Source: Flavobacterium sp. 9R (lineage in GTDB: Bacteria > Bacteroidota > Bacteroidia > Flavobacteriales > Flavobacteriaceae). Taken from it: a stretch of 64,000 bases of DNA. The position numbers were made by a program, and so were the translations under genes. The DNA lies in assembly GCF_902506345.1 (NCBI RefSeq), contig NZ_LR733413.1, forward strand, positions 316,531 to 380,530, written 5' to 3'. Below, in pieces: positions 1 through 8,999 of this stretch; the stretch's first letter is position 1; each line of letters opens with the position of its first letter. Below the pieces are notes generated by a model. It was not told the origin of the DNA. It saw only the letters and a list, made by a program, of their open reading frames with translations, and searched no databases.

Positions 1-1068
1 TCAGGGTATATTTTTGCTAATTATATGAAAGATGCTGTTTCTGTGGTGAAACAATTTGATTATAAAGGAAAATTAATCCGCACCATTGCCTTACCTGGTG
101 TTGGAACTGCTTCAGGTTTTGGTGGAAAAGCCAAAGATAAAGAGTTGTATTTTTCATTTACTAACTATGTAACTCCGGGTACTACTTATACCTTCTTCCC
201 TGAAAGTGGTAAGTCGTCTGTTTATGTTAAGCCTAAAGTTGATTTTGTTTCCGAAAATTATGAGTCTAAACAAGTATTTTTTACGTCAAAAGACGGAACC
301 AAAGTACCGATGATTATCACACATAAGAAAGGATTGCAATTAAACGGAAAGAATCCAACTATTTTGTACGGTTATGGTGGGTTTAATGTGAGTTTAACAC
401 CAAGTTTTAGTATTGCTAATGCGGTTTGGTTAGAAATGGGTGGAATTTATGCAGTAGCGAATATGCGTGGAGGCGGAGAATACGGTAAGAAATGGCACGA
501 CGCTGGAACCAAAATGCAAAAACAAAATGTATTTGATGATTTCATTGCAGCGGGTGAGTATTTAATTTCTCAAAAATATACTTCTTCTGATTTCTTAGCA
601 ATTCGTGGTGGTTCTAACGGTGGTTTATTGGTTGGCGCTGTGATGACACAAAGACCTGACTTGATGAAGGTTGCACTTCCGGCAGTAGGTGTTTTGGATA
701 TGTTGCGTTACCATACGTTTACTGCTGGTGCAGGTTGGGCGTACGACTATGGTACAGCTGAAGATTCTAAAGAAATGTTTGCCTATTTAAAAGGCTATTC
801 ACCAGTGCATAATGTTAAGTCTGGGGTGAAGTATCCTGCTACATTAGTAACGACCGGAGATCATGACGATAGAGTTGTGCCAGCTCATAGTTTTAAGTTT
901 GCGGCCGAATTGCAAGAAAAGCAAACAGGCAGTAATCCTGTTTTAATTCGAATTGAGACCAATGCAGGACACGGTGCTGGAAAACCAGTTTCTAAGACAA
1001 TTGAAGAAGCTGCCGATATTCAGGCGTTTACTTTGTTCAATATGGGATTTAAATCCATTCCTAAATAA
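1..1068 (+). CDS. Prolyl oligopeptidase family serine peptidase (S9A), C-terminal part
   Basis: This is a partial gene: the frame is open from base 1, so the N-terminal beta-propeller lies outside the window and about 355 residues are visible. The segment is the alpha/beta-hydrolase catalytic domain of an S9A prolyl oligopeptidase, which cleaves short peptides after proline. The nucleophile sits in GGSNGGL (Ser codon at 613-615), the acid in DHDDRV (about 859-876) and the histidine in NAGHGAGKP (about 961-985), in the order and spacing of the family. The sequence ends shortly after the histidine, as family members do. A strong terminator follows at 1092-1124, so the gene ends its transcription unit. 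Family assignment is secure; export cannot be judged without the N-terminus. Confidence 0.93.
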   Translation, partial: SGYIFANYMKDAVSVVKQFDYKGKLIRTIALPGVGTASGFGGKAKDKELYFSFTNYVTPGTTYTFFPESGKSSVYVKPKVDFVSENYESKQVFFTSKDGTKVPMIITHKKGLQLNGKNPTILYGYGGFNVSLTPSFSIANAVWLEMGGIYAVANMRGGGEYGKKWHDAGTKMQKQNVFDDFIAAGEYLISQKYTSSDFLAIRGGSNGGLLVGAVMTQRPDLMKVALPAVGVLDMLRYHTFTAGAGWAYDYGTAEDSKEMFAYLKGYSPVHNVKSGVKYPATLVTTGDHDDRVVPAHSFKFAAELQEKQTGSNPVLIRIETNAGHGAGKPVSKTIEEAADIQAFTLFNMGFKSIPK

Positions 1069-1091
1069 TACAAATTTTTAGTTTACTTTTG

Positions 1092-1124
1092 AAAGCATTC
1101 CTAGATTCATAGGAATGCTTTTTT
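1092..1124 (+). terminator. Rho-independent terminator of the prolyl oligopeptidase gene
   Basis: A perfect 12-bp stem (AAAGCATTCCTA with its complement) closes a 6-nt loop and runs into a T-rich tail, 24 bp after the stop codon. Confidence 0.85.
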
Positions 1125-1143
1125 ATTTAAACCAATCAAGTGC

Positions 1144-1752
1144 ATGCGATTATTTATTTCTTTTTTATTCCTCCTTTGTAGTAATTTTATATGGTGTCAA
1201 TCGATTAAGGATAGCTGGAAAGTAGGTTTTTCTTATGGAACAGGAAATGCTATTAAAAACACCGATTATACCTATACCAATTCCAGTTATAAAGTGTTGT
1301 TTTATAAAAAATGGCGGACTTACAAGGGAATTGATTTTTCTTTTTTCTTTGGCCCAGAATACAATCACGCCTCTCATCAATTGCTAAATTTTTATTTTGT
1401 AAAGCCAGAAACACCAAATTATGAGGCCAAACGGGACGCTTTTATGCAATTAAAAACCATTAATGAAGGTGTTTTGCAATTAGGAATGACGGTTCAAAAA
1501 AAGATTGGTAAACGAAGTGCCATTTACGTTTTAGGAAGCATAAGTCCTATGCTTACGGATACAGAAACTGAACGATTGTCAAAAGGATTTGCTTTTTGTG
1601 ACATTCTAGCACTAGGGTATGCTTTAGATTTAAAGTATTTTGCATTGGATGTACGACCTAGTTTTCGACACACTTCCAATGCAGGTTTGAATACATCCAA
1701 CGCTGGCTTTAATACTAAAAATATAGAACTAGGGATTGTTTTTCCACTATAA
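1144..1752 (+). CDS. PagL-like acyloxyacyl hydrolase / lipid A 3-O-deacylase family outer-membrane protein
   Basis: The 202-residue protein has a signal peptide (about residues 1-18, cut after WCQ) and alternating hydrophobic strands of a small outer-membrane barrel, ending in a hydrophobic strand. Near the C-terminus it has RHTSNAGL, matching the His-x-Ser active site of PagL lipid A deacylases (His176, Ser178). In PagL the catalytic Glu lies 12 residues after the Ser; here that position is Asn190, and the next Glu is at +17 (Glu195). The segment SNAGLNT is immediately repeated as SNAGFNT, suggesting a small in-frame duplication at the active site. Fold assignment is fairly sure; lipid A deacylation is an inference, and the missing Glu could mean altered or lost activity. 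Confidence 0.68.
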   Translation: MRLFISFLFLLCSNFIWCQSIKDSWKVGFSYGTGNAIKNTDYTYTNSSYKVLFYKKWRTYKGIDFSFFFGPEYNHASHQLLNFYFVKPETPNYEAKRDAFMQLKTINEGVLQLGMTVQKKIGKRSAIYVLGSISPMLTDTETERLSKGFAFCDILALGYALDLKYFALDVRPSFRHTSNAGLNTSNAGFNTKNIELGIVFPL

Positions 1753-1778
1753 AAAAAGCGCTACTAGAAAGTAACGCT
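1751..1778 (-). terminator. Terminator between convergent PagL-like gene and lgt
   Basis: AGCGCTACT pairs with AGTAACGCT (one mismatch) around a 4-nt loop. The A run at 1751-1757 gives a U tail on the minus strand, so it best serves lgt. Confidence 0.7.
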
Positions 1779-1801
1779 TGATAAATATTGACTAGAATGT
1801 T

Positions 1802-2752
1802 TTAAGCTTCTTTTTTGGCTCTAAAAACAAAAAACAAACCAATAAGGATAAAAGGAATACTCAACCATTGTCCGGTAGAAAGGATGTTGCCTAAATCACT
1901 TTCAAAACCACCTTGACTTTCTTTTACCGACTCAACAATGATACGAACCGTAAATAAAAGTACTAGAAACAATCCAAACAAAAAGCCTGATTTCTTTCTT
2001 GCCTCTGTTTTCCAATATAAGAAAAACAAAATAGTAAAAACGAAGATGTAACAAAATGCCTCATACAACTGAGTTGGATGTTTAACAGGAACTTGAGCCA
2101 GTAAATCAGCAAACTTTGGATCAGTTGCAATCGCAGTATACGCTTCGTTTGGGTTTGTAATTCCAGTAGCATTTACAACATCTCTTGGACTAAATTGATC
2201 CCTCAAAAAGCGAATTCCAAAAGAAGAAGAGGTTTCTTTCCCTATGATTTCGGAATTGAAAAAATTACCCAAACGCACAAAAATAGCGCCGCTTGCCACA
2301 GGAATAACTACGCGATCCAAAATCCATAATTGTGGACGTTTCAATATGTTTTTGCTGTAGAAATACATAGCAATTACGATAGAAATAGCAGCACCATGAC
2401 TCGCTAAACCTGTAAAACCAGTAAATTCCCAACCATTGATGAAACCCAAAAGGTTGCCATTGGCATTTTCACGAATTGGAAGTGCAATTTCAACGATATG
2501 ATTGCGATAATATTCCCAATCATAAAAGAAAACATGACCCAATCGCGCTCCAATCAACGTAGCTAAGACGGTCCAAATAAAAAGCGAATCCAATTTGTCT
2601 ATCGATTCTCCTTCGCGTTCAAAAATATGTTTCATTATGTACCAACCCAATCCAAAAGCTACTACAAACATTAGACTGTAATATCGAATCATAAAAAAGC
2701 CTAAATCTAATCCTTCAGATGGATTCCAAACCAAGTTTAAAGCGTGTGTCAT
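1802..2752 (-). CDS. lgt: Prolipoprotein diacylglyceryl transferase
   Basis: Lgt transfers diacylglycerol from phosphatidylglycerol to the lipobox cysteine of preprolipoproteins in the inner membrane, the first step of lipoprotein maturation. The 316-residue protein has about seven hydrophobic segments. It has the family signature RLGNFFNSE (residues 160-168) and the SHG motif with the essential histidine (118-120, in FTGLASHGAA). An insert of about 40 residues after the signature (FSPRDVVNATG onward) is usual in Bacteroidetes versions as I remember them. The gene lies just downstream of yidD on the same strand with a 58-bp gap, so the two may be co-transcribed. It supplies the many lipoproteins encoded here, including GldI and CsgG. 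Confidence 0.95.
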   Translation of the reverse strand: MTHALNLVWNPSEGLDLGFFMIRYYSLMFVVAFGLGWYIMKHIFEREGESIDKLDSLFIWTVLATLIGARLGHVFFYDWEYYRNHIVEIALPIRENANGNLLGFINGWEFTGFTGLASHGAAISIVIAMYFYSKNILKRPQLWILDRVVIPVASGAIFVRLGNFFNSEIIGKETSSSFGIRFLRDQFSPRDVVNATGITNPNEAYTAIATDPKFADLLAQVPVKHPTQLYEAFCYIFVFTILFFLYWKTEARKKSGFLFGLFLVLLFTVRIIVESVKESQGGFESDLGNILSTGQWLSIPFILIGLFFVFRAKKEA

Positions 2753-2810
2753 GTGTAATTTTTTTGTAAATATAAACTTTAAATGTAATCAAATTGAGAA
2801 CCTTTAATTA

Positions 2811-3059
2811 CTATTTGTGTGTGCATTTTTTTTCAGGAACAGGGTCGTATCCTTTTCCTCCCCAAGGATGACAGCTCAAAATGCGTTTCAATCCTAAATA
2901 AGTACCAAACAAAAAGCCGTGTTTCTGCAATGCTTCTATCATATAGCTCGAGCAAGTGGGCTCGTACCTGCAGGCGGCTGGTGTAAAAGGGGAGATGGCT
3001 CCTTGATAAAAGCGTACCAAAAGAATTAATGGGTAGGTAAAAATTTTATTTAACATCAT
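2811..3059 (-). CDS. yidD: Membrane protein insertion efficiency factor YidD
   Basis: This 82-residue protein matches YidD (DUF37) along its whole length: an N-terminal amphipathic segment ([13 protein letters not shown]), the cysteine pair of [11 protein letters not shown], then [20 protein letters not shown]. YidD is a small inner-membrane-associated protein thought to help YidC insert membrane proteins. The start at 3059 (ATG ATG) gives the usual length. The position upstream of lgt on the same strand suggests a short envelope-biogenesis operon. A dispersed repeat at 3081-3187 lies directly upstream. Confidence 0.95.
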   Translation of the reverse strand: MMLNKIFTYPLILLVRFYQGAISPFTPAACRYEPTCSSYMIEALQKHGFLFGTYLGLKRILSCHPWGGKGYDPVPEKKCTHK

Positions 3060-3080
3060 CTTTTGTTAGTCAACTAATAA

Positions 3081-3187
3081 TTAGGAGCAGGTAAATAAGG
3101 CATTTTCAGTAAGTATGGGTCCCGCTGTCCGTTATATCTTTGCCTTTTTACAGAAAAAGGCAAAGGATGCCACTCCCATCGGGGCTA
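3081..3187 (-). repeat. Dispersed palindromic element, copy A
   Basis: Read on the minus strand it begins TAGCCCCGATGGGAGTGG, has a central hairpin (TTTGCCTTTTT with its complement, about 3139-3164), then GATATAACGGACAGCGGGA, and ends GCTCCTAA. It shares these ends with copies at 23230-23333 and 28264-28343, while the hairpin sequence differs. Confidence 0.85.
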
Positions 3188-3248
3188 AAAGGATAGAAAT
3201 TGATTTTTTGGAAACATTAACTTCTAATTTCTAACCTCTACCTTTGAA

Positions 3249-4727
3249 TTAGATACTAAAAGTAGTTCCTTCTTTCCCGTCCTTCAATTGAATACCCAAG
3301 GCCAATAATTGGTCTCTAATTTGGTCAGAAAGCGCAAAGTTCTTGTTTTCTCTGGCTTGCTTTCTCATTTCAATCAATAACTGAATGGTGCCTTCTAATT
3401 TATCGTTACTGCTATCGGCAATTTTTTCATTTTCAAGACCCAAAACTTCAAACACAAACGCTTCTATAGCAGTCGTAAATGTTGCCAAATCTTCTGCTGT
3501 TATAGTTTCTTTGCCGTCTTTGATAACATTAATATAACGAACGCCCTCAAACAAATGTGCAATCAAAATTGGTGTATTAAAATCATCATTCATCGCATCA
3601 TAACACAATTGTTTCCAATCTTCAATGGCAACAGACGATTGAGCGCTTGTAGGTAAGTCTTTCAATAACGAAAGAGCTTCCATTAATCGTTTGTATCCTT
3701 TTTCGGCAGCCACAATAGCATCATCCGAAAAATCAAGAATACTTCTATAATGCGCCTGTAGCATAAAGAAACGGGTAACTGAAGCAGAGAAAGGTTTACT
3801 TAAAATGGTGTTCTCTCCCGTCAAAATTTCTCCTGGCAAAATATTATTCCCAGTCGATTTTGCCATTTTTTTACCGTTTAAAGTAAGCATATTAGCGTGC
3901 ATCCAATAATTCACAGGTGTGTGTCCTGTGCAAGCTTCATTTTGAGCAATTTCACATTCGTGATGTGGGAATTTCAAATCCATTCCACCACCGTGAATGT
4001 CAAAATGATTGCCCAAGTATTTAGTACTCATAGCGGTACACTCTAAGTGCCAACCTGGGAATCCATCACTCCACGGCGAAGGCCAACGCATAATATGTTG
4101 CGGCTCCGCTTTTTTCCATAAAGCAAAATCTTGAGGATTTCGTTTGTCGGATTGACCGTCTAAATCTCGAGTATTAGCCAACATATCTTCAATGTTTCTG
4201 CCACTCAAAATTCCGTAATGATGGTCTTCATTAAATTTTACCACATCAAAATAAATAGAACCATTGGCTTCATATGCAAAACCATTGTCTATTATTTTTT
4301 TGATAATTTCAATTTGCTCAATGATATGTCCAGTAGCTGTAGGTTCAATACTCGGAGGTAAAAAATTAAAGGCGCTCAAAATACGATGGAAATCAACAGT
4401 ATAACGTTGAACGACTTCCATCGGTTCCAATTGTTCTAATCTCGCTTTTTTAGCAATTTTATCTTCTCCTTCATCTACATCATCCACGATATGACCTACA
4501 TCGGTAATGTTACGCACATAGCGAACTTTGTATTCTAAATGCAATAAATACCTGAATATTACATCAAATGACATAAAAGTTCTCACATTCCCTAAATGTA
4601 CATTACTGTACACCGTTGGACCACAAACATACATTCCTACATTTCCTTCGTGAACGGGTACAAATGATTCTTTTTCTCCAGATAGAGAATTGTATATTTT
4701 GAGGGGTTGATGGTTGTATAAAGGCAT
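3249..4727 (-). CDS. cysS: Cysteinyl-tRNA synthetase
   Basis: This class I aminoacyl-tRNA synthetase charges tRNA-Cys in the cytoplasm. The 492-residue length is typical. The HIGH-type motif appears as HLGN (44-47) after CGPTVYSN, with Cys35 as the first zinc ligand; further ligands lie in WHLECTAMS and in the [17 protein letters not shown] region. The second nucleotide-binding motif reads KKMAKSTGN (about residues 285-293), an accepted variant of KMSKS. The C-terminal helical anticodon-binding region ends in a short tail ([11 protein letters not shown]). The start at 4727 gives the standard N-terminus. folE follows upstream on the same strand, separated by 150 bp of TTTAAC-rich low-complexity sequence. 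Confidence 0.97.
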   Translation of the reverse strand: MPLYNHQPLKIYNSLSGEKESFVPVHEGNVGMYVCGPTVYSNVHLGNVRTFMSFDVIFRYLLHLEYKVRYVRNITDVGHIVDDVDEGEDKIAKKARLEQLEPMEVVQRYTVDFHRILSAFNFLPPSIEPTATGHIIEQIEIIKKIIDNGFAYEANGSIYFDVVKFNEDHHYGILSGRNIEDMLANTRDLDGQSDKRNPQDFALWKKAEPQHIMRWPSPWSDGFPGWHLECTAMSTKYLGNHFDIHGGGMDLKFPHHECEIAQNEACTGHTPVNYWMHANMLTLNGKKMAKSTGNNILPGEILTGENTILSKPFSASVTRFFMLQAHYRSILDFSDDAIVAAEKGYKRLMEALSLLKDLPTSAQSSVAIEDWKQLCYDAMNDDFNTPILIAHLFEGVRYINVIKDGKETITAEDLATFTTAIEAFVFEVLGLENEKIADSSNDKLEGTIQLLIEMRKQARENKNFALSDQIRDQLLALGIQLKDGKEGTTFSI

Positions 4728-4734
4728 TTTTATT

Positions 4735-4775
4735 TGTTTAACAGTTTAACGGTTTAATGTTTAACGTTGAATTAT
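4735..4775. repeat. Low-complexity GTTTAAC/GTTTAAT tandem words
   Basis: The cysS-folE spacer begins with four imperfect copies of a 9-nt unit around GTTTAACAG. The same vocabulary recurs at 30477-30547 and 55774-55892. Confidence 0.6.
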
Positions 4776-4877
4776 TGATTGCAAACTTATGAATCGTGAT
4801 TGCTTATTTGAAAAAAGTAAATAATCTGTTGTCTATCGATTAACTATTTAACCGATTGAACAACAAATCATAAACGT

Positions 4878-5549
4878 TTAGAATTTTGTTTCTAGTTTGA
4901 TGTAATCCAAGAATTCTCTTCTAGTTTGAGCTTCTTTGAATTTTCCGCCAAATTCAGAGGTTACCGTACTACTTTCGATATCTTTTATTCCTCTAGAATT
5001 CACGCAAAGATGTTTGGCATCTATTACACAAGCTACATCTTCTGTTCCTAATGCTCTTTGAAGTTCTTGAACAATTTGCATCGTCAAACGCTCTTGTACT
5101 TGAGGTCTTTTTGCATAATATTCAACAATTCTATTCATTTTAGACAAGCCAATTACAGTTCCTTTAGAAATATAAGCCACGTGTGCTCTTCCTATAATGG
5201 GTAATAAATGATGTTCACAGGTAGAATACAAGGTGATGTTTTTTTCAACCAACATCTCACCATATTTGTAGTTATTGTCAAAGGTTGAGGCTTTTGGTTT
5301 TTTATTTGGATTCAAACCTCCAAAAATTTCTTTCACAAACATTTTTGCTACACGATTTGGAGTGCCTTTTAAGCTGTCATCTGTTAAATCCATACCCAAA
5401 GTAAGCAACATATTTTCTACATCTTTCTTGATGCGTTCAATTTTTTCTTCATCCGAAATAGCAAAAGCATCTTCTCTTATCGGATTATTAGCGTTGGTAC
5501 TAATATGATTATTTCCTATTTCGTCGTGGAATTCTTCGTTATTTGTCAT
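4878..5549 (-). CDS. folE: GTP cyclohydrolase I
   Basis: FolE converts GTP to 7,8-dihydroneopterin triphosphate, the entry reaction of tetrahydrofolate and pterin synthesis. The 223-residue protein has the zinc-binding CEHH (Cys111, His113, His114) in LYSTCEHHLLP, the second cysteine ligand in VACVIDAKHLCV, and the QERLT and NSRGIKD segments of the active site. The first 40 or so residues are a poorly conserved acidic extension common in this family. The ATG at 5549 is the first good start. The gene precedes cysS on the same strand with a 150-bp gap and may share transcription. No riboswitch was recognised upstream. Confidence 0.96.
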   Translation of the reverse strand: MTNNEEFHDEIGNNHISTNANNPIREDAFAISDEEKIERIKKDVENMLLTLGMDLTDDSLKGTPNRVAKMFVKEIFGGLNPNKKPKASTFDNNYKYGEMLVEKNITLYSTCEHHLLPIIGRAHVAYISKGTVIGLSKMNRIVEYYAKRPQVQERLTMQIVQELQRALGTEDVACVIDAKHLCVNSRGIKDIESSTVTSEFGGKFKEAQTRREFLDYIKLETKF

Positions 5550-5679
5550 TAAAAATTACTATTTGTTGGGTGTGTATTTTTCAAGGGGTAAAGATAAATA
5601 ATAAATAGTAACAAATTCAATCGCTTGAGGGAATTAATTGCCTTGTTTTTCTTAATATTTCAGGATTAATTTTAACAAA

Positions 5680-5713
5680 AAAAGACAATAACTCCTTTGA
5701 ATTATTGTCTTTT
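5680..5713 (-). terminator. Terminator of the aminotransferase gene
   Basis: A perfect 12-bp stem AAAAGACAATAA/TTATTGTCTTTT lies 20 bp after the aminotransferase stop codon, with an A run at 5677-5683 that reads as a U tail on the minus strand. Confidence 0.8.
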
Positions 5714-5732
5714 GATTATCTATTTTTTGTTT

Positions 5733-6932
5733 CTAAGAACGTTGGTTGTATTCTTTTATTGCTTCTTTTAGAATGTGAACCGCTTTTATGAGCTCTTCTT
5801 TACTTAAAACATAAGCAATGCGAACTTGATTTAAGCCCACACCGGGAGTAGAATAAAAACCAGCAGCAGGCGCTACCATAACTGTTTCTCCATTAAATTC
5901 ATAGGTTTCTAAAAGCCATTGTGCAAAATCGTCGGCATTGTCTATTGGGAGTTGAGCGATACAATAAAAAGCTGCTTTTGGACTTTTTACTAGTACTCCA
6001 TCAATTTTGTTAAGTTCATTGATTAAAATGTCTCTTCTTTCTTTGTACTCTACAATTACTTCGTCAAAATAACTTTTTGGCGTGTCTATAGCAGCTTCAC
6101 AGGCAATTTGTTCAATTGTAGGTGGACACAAACGGGCTTGTGCAAACTTCATTGAAGCGGCAATAACTTCTTTGTTTTTGGTTACCAAGCAGCCTATTCT
6201 AGCGCCACACATACTGTATCTTTTGGAAACTGAATCAATCATAATGACATTTTGTTCAATTCCTTTTAGGTTCATTACGGAGAAATGTTGGTCTTTCTCG
6301 TCGTAAATAAATTCGCGATATACTTCGTCAGCAATAAGGAAGAGGTCATATTTTTTAACCAATGCACCAAGCTGATTTATTTCAGATTCGGAGTAGAGAT
6401 AACCAGTTGGATTATTCGGGTTGCATATTAATATTGCCTTCGTTTTACTGGTAATAGCTTTTTCAAATTCTTCAATAGTTGGAAGAGTAAAACCACTTTC
6501 AATGTTGGAAATTACTGGAACAACGCGTGCGCTTGACTCAGCTGAAAAAGCACTGTAATTAGCATAAAAAGGTTCAGGGATAATTATTTCATCTTCGGGG
6601 TCCATAATGCTTCCTAAGGCAAAAAGCAAAGCTTCTGAACCTCCTGTTGTAATCATAATGTCCTCAGTCGCTACTGAAACATTTTGATTTTGATAAAATT
6701 TGGCTAGTTTTTTTCTATAACTTTCATAACCAGCAGATGGTCCGTATTCAATAATATCTAGTTGTATATTTTTGATAGCTTCAATTGCTAGTTCGGGGCT
6801 TTTTATATCGGGTTGACCAATGTTTAAATGATAGACTTTACGTCCTTTTGATTTAGCCAAATCTGCAAAAGGGGCTAATTTTCGAATTGGCGATTCAGGC
6901 ATTTTTTTACCTCTGATTGAAATACTAGGCAT
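5733..6932 (-). CDS. Pyridoxal-phosphate-dependent aminotransferase (class I/II)
   Basis: The 399-residue protein is a fold-type I aminotransferase of the aspartate aminotransferase superfamily. Visible landmarks are HLNIGQPD near the N-terminus, NPNNPTGY (cofactor and substrate contact), IADEVYREF (Asp to the pyridine nitrogen) and the Schiff-base lysine in SVSKRYSMCGARIG; the C-terminal arginine lies in NQVRIAY. I chose the ATG at 6932 (MPSISIRGKKM) because the frame upstream opens only with a TTG at 6953 and the ATG gives the N-terminus I expect. Amino-acid substrates cannot be told from sequence; aspartate or aromatic substrates are plausible. It is divergently transcribed from the protease-like gene at 7058. 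Confidence 0.92.
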   Translation of the reverse strand: MPSISIRGKKMPESPIRKLAPFADLAKSKGRKVYHLNIGQPDIKSPELAIEAIKNIQLDIIEYGPSAGYESYRKKLAKFYQNQNVSVATEDIMITTGGSEALLFALGSIMDPEDEIIIPEPFYANYSAFSAESSARVVPVISNIESGFTLPTIEEFEKAITSKTKAILICNPNNPTGYLYSESEINQLGALVKKYDLFLIADEVYREFIYDEKDQHFSVMNLKGIEQNVIMIDSVSKRYSMCGARIGCLVTKNKEVIAASMKFAQARLCPPTIEQIACEAAIDTPKSYFDEVIVEYKERRDILINELNKIDGVLVKSPKAAFYCIAQLPIDNADDFAQWLLETYEFNGETVMVAPAAGFYSTPGVGLNQVRIAYVLSKEELIKAVHILKEAIKEYNQRS

Positions 6933-7057
6933 GTTTTTAATAATTTGGTGCAAAATTGCGATTTTTTTTCCAAATTAAATGTAAATTTAAGTCCTATTTG
7001 TTATCAAATTCTAACAAATATGTTGGATTTTTTGTAATATTACCGAAACCTTTTTTA

Positions 7058-8389
7058 ATGAGAATAGCTCTTTTTTTTCTATTATTTTTTCTAGGACAGT
7101 ATACTAATCGTGCGCAAGAAGGGTTTCAATTTTTAGCCAATCAAACTCAAGTTGAGATACCATTTCAATTAATCAATAATCTCATTTTTGTGCCCATTAC
7201 CGTGAATGGTATTGAGCTTAACTTTTTATTGGATACAGGAGTAGAGGAGACTTTATTGTTTAGTTTGGATGATAAAAAGGAATTGAATTTGTATAATGTT
7301 GATAAAATTCAACTACGGGGTTTGGGCAGTAATGAGTCAATTGAAGGATTGAAGTCTTCTAATAACTATATGTTTGTAAGAGGGTTGGTTTCTTCAAAGC
7401 AAAGTTTTTATATCATTTTAGACCAAAACTTTAATCTCTCCGCACATATTGGTATCCCTGTAAATGGGATTATTGGAACACAATTTTTTAAAAACAACTT
7501 GGTAGAAATTGATTATATCCGAAAAAAAATAAAGGTTTCAAAACTCAATGCCAAATACCAGAAAGAATTGGATAAAAAATTTGTCAAGATTCCTATTTCA
7601 ATCGAAAAAGCGAAACCTTACTTCAATGTTCAGTTGAAAATGCAGGATACTTATATTCAGTCAAAGATGTTGATTGATATCGGGAATAGCGATGCAATTT
7701 GGGTTTTTCAAAACTACACTGAGGGGATTACTGTGCCTAAGAAAAATTTTGACGATTTTTTAGGTAAAGGATTTAGTGGAGATATCGAAGGCAAAAGAGC
7801 CAAAATAAGTGAATTAAAAATGGCTGATTTTAAGTTTACTACTCCAATTGTTGCATTTCCAGATTCGAGTTCGTTGAAGCATGTTAAAATGGTCGATAAT
7901 AGAGTAGGTTCTATTGGTGCAGAAGTTTTTAGGAGATTTAAAGTTGTTTTTGATTATGAAAGAGGTACTATGTACCTGAAAAAAAATGGAAATTTCAAAT
8001 CTCATTTTAAGTATAATAAAAGCGGTATTGAAATTGAGCAAAATGGATTGAAATGGGTAGAAGATTATGTGAAACTTGAAAATAATCTTTTGAAACCAGA
8101 CGGCTCAAGTAATGAAGAATTTGGAAAAGTAATTAATAATTATAAATATAAATTCGAGTTAAAACCGAATTATGTTATTGCTAACATTCGCAAAAAATCA
8201 GCTGCCGAAAGATGTGGTTTGCGAGTAGGAGATGAGCTTGTTTCTATTGGTGGCGTGCCAGTCTTTAAGTATTCGCTTCAAAAAATAAACAATCTTTTTA
8301 TGGTGGAAGAAGATAAAAATATCACCATAGTGGTTTTGAGAGATAATAACAAATTAAAGTTCACTTTCAGGTTAGAAAGTGAACTTTAA
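7058..8389 (+). CDS. Secreted retropepsin-like aspartyl protease family protein with PDZ domain
   Basis: The protein has 443 residues from the ATG at 7058, which directly opens a signal peptide (MRIALFFLLFFLGQYTNRAQ); an earlier in-frame ATG at 6956 would bury that peptide. The first half has two retropepsin-like units: FLLDTGVEETLLF carries a canonical DTG, while the second reads MLIDIGNSDAIWV with DIG in place of DTG. The last 90 residues form a PDZ-like domain (CGLRVGDELVSIGGVPVF). It is probably periplasmic or surface-exposed. A shorter relative without PDZ lies at 23734-24606. Proteolytic activity is an inference from the family; the degenerate second motif leaves it open. Confidence 0.83.
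   Translation: MRIALFFLLFFLGQYTNRAQEGFQFLANQTQVEIPFQLINNLIFVPITVNGIELNFLLDTGVEETLLFSLDDKKELNLYNVDKIQLRGLGSNESIEGLKSSNNYMFVRGLVSSKQSFYIILDQNFNLSAHIGIPVNGIIGTQFFKNNLVEIDYIRKKIKVSKLNAKYQKELDKKFVKIPISIEKAKPYFNVQLKMQDTYIQSKMLIDIGNSDAIWVFQNYTEGITVPKKNFDDFLGKGFSGDIEGKRAKISELKMADFKFTTPIVAFPDSSSLKHVKMVDNRVGSIGAEVFRRFKVVFDYERGTMYLKKNGNFKSHFKYNKSGIEIEQNGLKWVEDYVKLENNLLKPDGSSNEEFGKVINNYKYKFELKPNYVIANIRKKSAAERCGLRVGDELVSIGGVPVFKYSLQKINNLFMVEEDKNITIVVLRDNNKLKFTFRLESEL
8354..8389. terminator. Perfect hairpin spanning the stop codon, between convergent genes
   Basis: A perfect 15-bp inverted repeat (TTAAAGTTCACTTTC and its complement) with loop AGGTTA encodes the last residues of the PDZ protein; its final bases are the TAA stop. 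It lies 7 bp from the end of the convergent DUF1573 gene. Neither strand has a clean T tail, so its efficiency as a terminator is uncertain. Confidence 0.6.
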
Positions 8390-8396
8390 AATAGCT

Positions 8397-8780
8397 TTAT
8401 ATAACTTCTCCTTTGATTTTTAAGGCAACTCTACCATTCTCTTGATTTACTGCATTGGTTTCAACAGTGATGGTTTTTCTGATAGGTCCCGGAGTCATAT
8501 TGTATTTTACTTCTATTTTGCCATTTTGTCCAGGCTGAATTGCCGATGTGGGTTTACTTAAAATGCTACACTCTTTGGTAGATAGTATATTGATGATTTG
8601 CAAAGGTGCATCGCCTGTGTTTTTAAATTCAAAAGTACGAATACCGTTATCCGCATTTTTACTCACTTTTCCATAATCGATTGTGTTATCGGGTGCCGAA
8701 AATTGGATTTTTGGACCACTTTGGCTGTAGGTGCTAATGGTAAAGAGCGCTGTGGCTATTACAATGATAAGATTTTTCAT
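8397..8780 (-). CDS. DUF1573 domain-containing secreted protein
   Basis: The 127-residue protein has a signal peptide (about 1-19, ending TYSQ) followed by one immunoglobulin-like DUF1573 domain. Typical features are DYGKVSKNADNGIRTFEF, NTGDAPLQIINI, the cysteine in TKECSILS, and PGQNGKIEVKYNMTPGPIRKTITVETNA. DUF1573 proteins are abundant in Bacteroidetes and are thought to be periplasmic or surface proteins of unknown function. It is a single-gene unit, convergent with the PDZ protein gene and divergent from valS. Confidence 0.85.
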   Translation of the reverse strand: MKNLIIVIATALFTISTYSQSGPKIQFSAPDNTIDYGKVSKNADNGIRTFEFKNTGDAPLQIINILSTKECSILSKPTSAIQPGQNGKIEVKYNMTPGPIRKTITVETNAVNQENGRVALKIKGEVI

Positions 8781-8871
8781 ATAATTGGACTTTGTTTGGG
8801 TTGAGTAAATATAGTTTGTTTTAATTAGAGTACAAATTATTAATTCGCTTTTTATACTCTACTTTATTAAT

Positions 8872-8879
8872 TACTTTTG
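8872..8879 (+). promoter_or_regulatory. Candidate -7 box upstream of valS
   Basis: TACTTTTG fits TAnnTTTG. No clear -33 TTG is seen at the usual spacing, and the leader would be about 115 nt. Confidence 0.4.
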
Positions 8880-8999
8880 CCAACGGTGCACTTACAAATA
8901 TCGAACCAAAAACTAAATGTGGTATTGTTTACTTTCTTTTAGTTTGATATTCAAGGACCTAAAAACATACAATTACTAATAAAACGTATCTATTATAAA

